64,000 nucleotides of DNA from Chrysaora quinquecirrha (lineage: Eukaryota; Cnidaria; Scyphozoa; Semaeostomeae; Pelagiidae): positions 6,974,863 through 7,038,862 of the forward strand of contig JACTAT010000037.1 in the NCBI GenBank assembly GCA_014526335.1, given 5' to 3'. Of this stretch, positions 52,301 to 61,300 are shown one piece after another; the first letter of the stretch is position 1, and each line of letters starts with the position of its first letter. Under the pieces are notes generated by a model that was given only the letters and a program-made list of their open reading frames with translations, had not been told where the DNA came from and did not search any database. Both the position numbers and the translations under genes were made by a program.

Positions 52301-55300
52301 CTCGATTTTTGACCTACCTCCATAGCATGTTTTGATTATGATGTCATAATGACGTCATAATAGAAGTAGGAGACGCCCAATTTGCCAACATTACTCCTGA
52401 TACATGGCCCAAGCCTGGTGGAAAATACCCCCCCCCCGGGCTATTTGAGATCAAAAAAAGCTCGGTAGGATTAGGGTTGAACAACCCTTGTCAACTTATC
52501 ACAAGAGGTCTTATCCTAAAAAGGTTTGCAAGATGATTTCTTATGAATAGACCTTTTCGATAAAGAGCCGCCAGGAGTTAAATCTTGAAAAATTCAAGAT
52601 ATCGAGCTTTTGATGCTAACATTGTATATTAAGATATTATTATATTTCTAATAAGACGCCAATTTATGAAATTAAATTTTGTAAAACTTTCAATAATGGC
52701 GGCCGTGCGTCGAAAATGTCTATATCTCGACAAAAAGTAGAAATAATTTTGCCGCCTTCACTCTGGCGCCCTCCCTCACATTTAGAATTTGTGCTCATAG
52801 GTATGATGAAAATGACTTACCTATGTTGTTTCAGCAAGGCACAAGTTTTGAAAATAAACACATTTTTAGAAATAACAGTTTGCTTTACAAAGCTCGCAGA
52901 CTATCTAATAACTCTCCAAAAACGATAGGGCCTGTTTACATGGAGAAAATAGTCTCAGTTAGCCGAGACTAGTTTCAGGTCGGGACTATTTTCAGCTTGC
53001 GTTTATATGGAGGAAATAGTCCCGGCTGTCCGAGACTATTTCCACCATCCTTGGCGGGCCTATTTTGGCGCGAAAATTCAAAATGGTTTCACGTAGTTCT
53101 AGTCAAGAAGAAACAAACGATACTCTCGCTTCTCATGAGGATCCTGAGAAATGAGCATCCGCCGCCATTTTTACTCGACAGCGTGAATATGGGAAGATCC
53201 CCGCATGCGCACTGCAGACAATTTAGTCCCACCATGCCGAGATTAATTTCAGATTGCGTTTATATGGGGAAAATAGTCTCGGCATGCCGAGATCTCGCCT
53301 GTTTGAGCCGGGATCCCGGCAGCTGAAAATAATCTCGGCTAGCTAGGCTTATTTTAAATTTCCATATAATATTGCTCAATTCAAGAGTGGAGGGTAAGAT
53401 AATCAATTCACTAAATTGCATTACTGTACTCAGTCTTTGACCCGGTTTTCACGAGAAACTGGATTTGCTCTAGTCCGACCCAGAGCCAGTTCTGGCTCTT
53501 TTCCGTCGTATTTACGACGGAAAATATATTCTAATAATCTAATATAAGATAATATAATATATTCTAATAATCTACTATATTCAAATACGTCATATTTGAA
53601 TATTTTATAGTAGATTATTAGAATTTTTTTCTTTAGGCTGAAGGGTTTTATCGTGTTAAAATAATGATAATAATGATGATGATGATGAGGTAGGAACAAC
53701 TTGATCGGCCCCGATCCGGCCCAGTACTATTTGACTACCGTATTTTTAGTGTTGACGCACGCGCTACCTTATAGCTTTTTATCACAGAAGCATCTTTTAG
53801 AGGGCTTAAGCAGAAAATCCGATTTCTCTTTGAAAAATAATATGCTCCTGTAGGCATAACATTCACTTTTAGTCGCGTTTCATATACGCAACAGTTTGGA
53901 TCCGATCCAAAACGTTACATGGGATCTGAACAGAGCGCGAGATGAGCTGGGTCTGCTTCTGAACAGATCCAGAACTTTCTTTAAACTGAGCGAGAAACGG
54001 TACGGATCCTAGCGATCCTGTTTAAAGGGAATGCGTTTGCGTGCCAAAACTGTCTCTATATGGTGCAGAGCCGATCCAGTTACTCTCGTAAAAACGGGGT
54101 CTTAATTGGTTATAGCAAAAAAACCAACATTTTTTCATGCTCGTTATGTATCTGTTAGTCCCTGGCTAATAGGACCGACGAAAACAAGTCAAAAGGACGT
54201 TCTTCCGGTTTAACAACCCTAACTTCATTGCAGAAAACTGTTAAAATCTTATGTTGACTTTGTTTCAAAAATCAAAAGCTTTTTTCTCTTACTGTTAGCG
54301 TTGTTGTTGGCGTTTGCGTTGTTGGCGTTTGCGTTGGTTTAGAATATGCGTTGGTTGAAATAAAACCCATTGTAATTGCAGTAGAAGACAAACAGCGTCT
54401 TTTTACAACGTTCACATTTTTTTTCTTCCTTTACCCCTTAGACGCCCGCTAAACTGCGCAACTTGTCATCCAGATGGGCAGCTGGTTGCGTTAGCTGGCT
54501 GGAACTGCTTAATTAAAGTCTGGGATATCTTAGCAAACAAGAGGAAAATGGTAAGTTGGTCAATTATGATGTTATACTTAGGTTATTGGGATGAGTTCCG
54601 TAAGTTCATTGTGTAACCAAATTCACTGTGAATGCGAGGATTTTTGTTAATAAACTGCAGCAGCATTACGTCTACTAACGACTCTTCATCTGCTAGAGAA
54701 TGTGAAACTGGTTCGAGGAAGATGGAATGTTGGGCAAAAAAAAGTCGAAGTTGAGAGTTATAAATTATAAAAATCAATACCAATAACATGGGCTAGTAAT
54801 ACTTATGATAGCAATGCAATGTGGCTTGTTCAAGAGCCATAAAAATGTTACGTTCACACGGTTATTGACCCGTGGAGGTCAATAAGAACAAAAGAAAATC
54901 AAATGTAACACTCAAAACATACCTTTTTTTTATTATTAAGCAAGGAAGGTCTGCAGCAGGGGTATTATTGCCTGGGGGAAGATTAAATACTTTTTTGGAC
55001 TCTCGCTCCTTGTTCATGCACATGTCCACTCTACCAATATCAGTGTCTCTTTTGAATAGAATTGGTGTCATTGATATAATCAATCTGGCACAAATCTCGT
55101 TGCTATCGAAAAGTGTGTCACCTTAAAAATACAGTGGCAAGATTCGCTTGAAATCAAAGGATTGATTTCAACAGAGAATATTCATGTAATGTAGCCATTA
55201 CTTTTAAAGCGTGCATGCCGAACACGTTACGATTCACGTTACCCTTTCTGTAACGCTCACATGAAGGCATGTGTTAAACGTTTTGATATTCAGATGTTTC

Positions 55301-58300
55301 TTGCAAAAACCTTGGTTTTTTGTAATGCGCTGGACTCGCTACAACATAGCTTATTGACAGCAGTTTGATGATTTCATGGCGTCCCCTTATCACTGTTGTA
55401 GAATATATTTTCGGACGTTCGCCACCAAAAGTTGCGAAATTCTAGATTAGATGTGCAAGGTATACTGTATTGCTAGTCCATGATTTTTACCTAAAATTGG
55501 ATTTCCTGGAGGAATACTTTGAAGCAGGACTTAAGTTAAACAATAAGCTAGTAGAATTCTTTTCCTATTTTGTCGCATTTTAGGTTTTAAAAGGGCATGA
55601 AAGCTCTGTGCGAGCTGTGGCATTTTCAACATCTGGTGAACATCTAATCTCGGCAGCTCTGCTTGGAGATGTTTATATATGGGCAACGGCTTCTGGTGTA
55701 AGGGTGAGTGAAGTAATTTCAATATATAATTAACTGCTTTCTCTTCGTGGCAGACAAAGATTGAATCGTTTATTTTCAATAAATGGGTGATATACGGTAA
55801 AACATAGGCTTTTGAACAAGGAGAGGTTGTCTGCACCTGGCAGGATTTTTCAGAAATCGTTGCGCAAAAGCTTAATAGTTGAAAGAAACAAACACTTGCT
55901 TTCTTCACAAATGATTGGTTGCCGTGATAACGAATTCATGCTCGAAACGTCGTTTATTAAATATTAGAAATTTCAACTGGTGCAACATTTATTTTTTTCT
56001 TGTTTGTTCTAACATTGTGCCTTACCGAACGCAAAACACTCTTTTTTATGAAATTATTGGTTGCCGTACTAAGCACACGGTCAACAAAACACAACAAAGC
56101 TTGCGTAAACCATGCTTACCCTGATGCTTGCTTCTTGACTTGATCACACATCGTGATTTTTTCCTTTTGCCTAGAATTACAGAGAACGTCTGTCCTCATA
56201 GAAGTCCTTGATGGGAATCGAATTCACAACTCACAATTATAAAATATGAGCTGTGAGTCTCACTTACCAGTCGGTAATTATCAGCCGATTTATGGGGGTA
56301 TAGCAAAAATTTTCTGTAGCAAGAACTTTTGGAAAAGCAAGAAAAATTTTCCTTACCGTCTACCATTCGTTACTGTGAACATTTCATGGAAAGATCTCTG
56401 TTTTCTTAAAATATAAGTGACAGTCATTGGTGTTTACATTGCGTCCATTTGGGAAAAGGATCAATTTTGAGGCATTCTCGTCTAGACGTGGCATAAATTG
56501 AGAATAATCCTCATTTCTTTTGTTCCAGGTTGGAAAATTCTCAAGCGGCTCTCTGGCATTAAATCACATGAGGTACACTACATCAGGGCTGAAGATGCTT
56601 GGTGCCAGCAGTGATAGCTCTGTAAAGGTATAAATAACCACACATATTTGCATATTAATACACAACGCGTTGCATATTAATTTCATCATCTTTTATTCTT
56701 TCCACGTGCACAAAAAATAGGCAGCTCATATATTTTGTGAAACACCTTGTTTGTTGTATGTTCCTGTATGTTCCAGTACAGTTTGAAAATTTTGAGTTTG
56801 TGCAATGCTTTCAGTTTCGAAATCCGGTGTAGAATTTCACTGGCCTAAAACTTCAGAACAGCAACCAAGGACACTAGACTTACTACATGAGTCGTTGTTA
56901 TCGCTATTAAATTGAATTGCTGGACGCTCAAACTAACTGAACTGAAGCGAGCAACAACAACATCAATTCAATTCAATGTGAGCGAAAGTTAGGGACTTGG
57001 AAAGCAAGTCTACAAGGACACTTCTATAACGCACAGATTATTCGCCAGACACACCAAATGGACTCCTTGAATCTTTTTAGTACATTTTAGCAACAAAAAG
57101 ACCTTTTCTTCGAAGGAGTTAATGCAGATATCCGTCAGAAAAAAACTTGTTACTCCTCGCTGCAAGGTTTCTGTTGCTCCCCACCATGAAGAACCATATC
57201 AAATTACGTGGAAGCAAGCCAAAGCTCCCAACCGATTGTCACTCGTACCATTTTCATTCTTTAAAAAATTCGTTTTCGGTGTTTTCGTTGTCTATGCCAC
57301 GGTCTATGCTGTCTTACAATTGATTAAAGAGTTTCGTTTAGTTTCTACAACATCTCTCCGTGCCTTTCTATCCTGAGCTTATTTTCTTCAGTTCTCATTC
57401 ACCTCCTTATATATCCTTTTCAGATCTTTGTTAACTGTGTTGAGCCATGTTTCCCTTGGTCTTACTACTGGTCTTCCACCTGATTTTCCGGATGTGGCGG
57501 TCGCGGTCCACAGTCTCTTTTCTTTTTGGAAAGGAATCCTCACGAAAAAATTTCTTTACAAAATAGGCTACATAAACTAAATGAAACTTAGCGAAAGCTT
57601 AAACTTCGCTTGCAGTTGAATTGGTGAACAGTGGTGAACGTGGTGAACAGCGAACAGCGAATGTGAGAGAAGTGGAAAGGGCCTTTATTCACTCGAATGA
57701 TCTTTTTAAGAAACTTTGATTCACTTCAACCGAACTGCGTACCTTTTTGTAATGGTTGTTAGTTTATTGTTCCAGTCTTATTCTGAGGTTTCATACACTT
57801 AAGACTGTCTTAGAAATGGCTTTAGAAAGACTGAACATGTCTTTGCTTTTTTACTGGATTTTCAAATTTTCTGTATTTCAGTCTTTTTAAAATACTGAAA
57901 ATACTGTTTGAAATACTGTGAAATTCATTGTTTTTATTTCGTCTACAAGGTTTGGTCCGGATCTCTGGGACAGCCAAATGGAACATTTTCGTATCCAGAA
58001 GTGGGTAAAAACGAATGGGCATTGTCTGTCACTGTGGATCAAAAAGGTTCTGTGGCATATGTTGGCTACCATGATGGCAGTGTTCATTGTTTTGATTATA
58101 CCAATGGAAATACAATAAAGAAACTACCGCTGCACAGATCTGCTGTTAGAAGTGTTTGCTTATCAAAATGTTATAACTACTTGTTAACAGGCTCCGATGA
58201 CAGAACTGCCAAAGTAAGCATCAGAGTTCGTAGATTTTGGATTTTAGTTCTTCTTTTGAGGTTCTGTCAACCCCCATTTAGACAAGAGAAACCAACTTCG

Positions 58301-61300
58301 TCCCCAGGCCCCAAATCGAATTTCCTCGAATCTCAACCGTTAAAATCGATCTTGGCCCTGGTACCGGCCACAAAATCTGCCAAAATACTGGCAATTTTGG
58401 CCTAGGCATCAAAACAAGATGTAGATTCCAAAAGCAGATGTTCTTAGAAATAAAATGCTAAGAATTTCATCGATAACTGTCAGGCAAGATACAATATCGC
58501 ATGTAGCATCATTATTGGTTTTTAAACGTGTTCTTCACATAGTTTTCGGCCTATTTTGGTGTGAAATTTTGAAGAAATTGTGACGTCAATAAATATTTCT
58601 ATTGTTTGAACAGCCAATCAAATTGCGAATAGACAAGGCCGATACCAGGGTCGAAAATGGACAGCGGAGTTTCACGTAGAGGCCTATTCACCCTGGGGAC
58701 GAGGTTGAAGAGACTGGATCGGCTCTGGTCCGACCCAGAGCCAGTTTGGACTCGAAAACGCCTTCTGTTTACATGGGATCCCTTGGATCTGTACCATTTC
58801 TGGCTATGTTTAGAGCCGGTTCTGGCTCTATTGTGAAGTAGAGAAACTCGTCTTTAGCTGTGTTAAGACCCCGTGCAATTGGTACGGATAAGAAACGTGA
58901 CTAAAAGTGAATGAATAAAGCTAGTCTACGAAACTTGACTTAAAGTGTATGAATGTATATAGTGTCCTAAGCTCATGAAATGCACTGTAGAATTTAAGAA
59001 ATTTTTCAAGCGTGTTTTATTTATTTTCTGTCAGGTTGTAAATCTGAAAACGTGGAATGTACATACCCTTGAAGCACATTCTGAAGCTGTGCGTTGTGTC
59101 AGAGCATCATTGGCACACTTTGCTACTTGTTCAGATGATTATACTATAATGTTATGGAATGCTGTGTTCTTGGACGAGCAATCCAGGTTTTTTATGTTAT
59201 CCATATTTATTTCCCGCCTTTTTCCTGTTTATCTAGAATCGAAGATTTACTTAGGTGAAACCAAGGCCTGTTAATGGAGGCTGTTCTTTAATAATACAGT
59301 AAAACCCGCATATAAGAACCTTCCTCTAATAAGAACCTACAGTCTGAAATCTCCAATTTTTGCTCCTTTGCTTAAGAATCTTTTCACCCTGAATTTGAAA
59401 AAGGTTCTATTTACATACAGTTGACATCCACTATCTCGACTGCCCGCTATCTCGAACACTCGCTATCTCGAACGATTTTCCATTTCCCCTCGTTTAGGTA
59501 TAAGGGTTTGTATAGAAAAATCATCCGCTATCTCGAACCCCATTATCTCGAACATTCGCTGTCTCGAACCATTTTCGGTTTCCCATGGAGGAAAACCTGC
59601 TCTTGATCTTGAAAACTTTGCCAAATTTTCTGCTGAACTGGATAAAGAGACAGGCTGAAAATATGTATAAATTCGTCTAGCGGAGTGGGAATGGCAGCAG
59701 CTAAGTGATATCCTGCCCATGTATACAATAGATGAAGCTGTTCTCTTTCGAGATGTGCTGCATCGCCATTATCTCAATTTCACCGATAGTATGGATGAAA
59801 GCAGGTGAGCTTTGACTCCTATGTAAAAAATACCAGACTTGTTTGATGAAATATGGGATCAGTAACCCTGCATGTTAATAGGGGTTCCTTTTCTGACTTA
59901 AAAACCATAATTTTTTATGCTTATATGGGGCATCCGCTATTTCGAACATTCGCTATCTCGAACAAATTCCAGATTCCCTTGAGAGTTCGAGATAGCAGAT
60001 GTCAACTGTATTTTGCGTTTCGGAAAATTGAGGTTCGGATAATCGAGGATATTCTGTACCAAAACATGATTTTCCGGCTGTATCCAGAACTCCCAATTGA
60101 TGAGTGACTGACTTTCATGTGTTTCTTTTTTCAGCATGAAACCAGCAGCTACTTTGCAGCACCACACTGGATATGTAACTTGTTGCGACTTCTCTCCATG
60201 CGAAACAAAACTAATGACTGTTTCTACAGACAAGGTAAAATAAATTTATTGATACGTAAGATGTATATTCTATCAAATCTATGTTTAAATGAAACGTTTG
60301 CCAAAGAATAATTCCAGTTTAGTAAGAGAGCTGCGCTTGCCTTTTTTTGAAACACAAAGTGGAAAAGCTTGAACAAGTTGCTTTGCAAATAAACTGGTAA
60401 GCAGTTGCAACATTCCTAGCCAAGAGAAAAGTCAAGAGAAATCCTTACGATGATTTTCTACAAACTTGATTGATAATTTGAAAACAGATGTCCCCTCATG
60501 TAGATAATAAAGAATTGTACAAATATACGCCTTCAAAGAGCTCCAGCTGTTCTTTTAACACCAGGGATGTTTGGAGGCTTGCACCATGGTTCGACAACAT
60601 CAGTATCTAAAAAGAACTTCAATGAAGTAAAAATTCCGAGCTTCCTCGCAGATCCGGTTAATTTCACACCTTTCGATCCGACCTTTTCAAAAAATTGGAA
60701 AGAAACCACATTTCTCATTGCCCGATGATTGGAGACGAATCTCTCCCGAAACGTTGCCCCACTGAATATCAAAGGCTTGTCATGATAAATGGTGACTATC
60801 ATGTCTAAATAACTTCAATGAATTTCAGCAATCAAAATGTCTGAAATAGGTTCATGTTTGAAAAATATTCTGAGACAACGGTACAGGCTGCATGAATAGA
60901 CTTAGAACAAGAATTTACATACCGCAAAGAGGTCTCCATGTTTCAATAGAGAAAACCCTGGTCTTTTATGCATCGTAAAGCCTTGCCCACACGTGAAGGC
61001 CACGTTTGATACCTTCTGTAACTTTATCCCTTCAGAGTGTCCCGCATTTACTTCGAATAATGTTTTGTTATCTTAAATGGGAGCAAGAAAACCAGATTTG
61101 TGATAATGAAGCCTTGACATTCGTTTCCATTTTATTCTAGTCTTTGGTTATATGGGACATTGCATCTTTGAAGCCCATTCACATTCTTAGTCATTGTCAT
61201 AGAGACTGGATTAGCACGTGCGCTTGGTCTGACATAGGAGATTTTGTGGTAATGAATTTATTATTAAATCATTTCTTTCTTTGCAATTTTCATTTTCATT

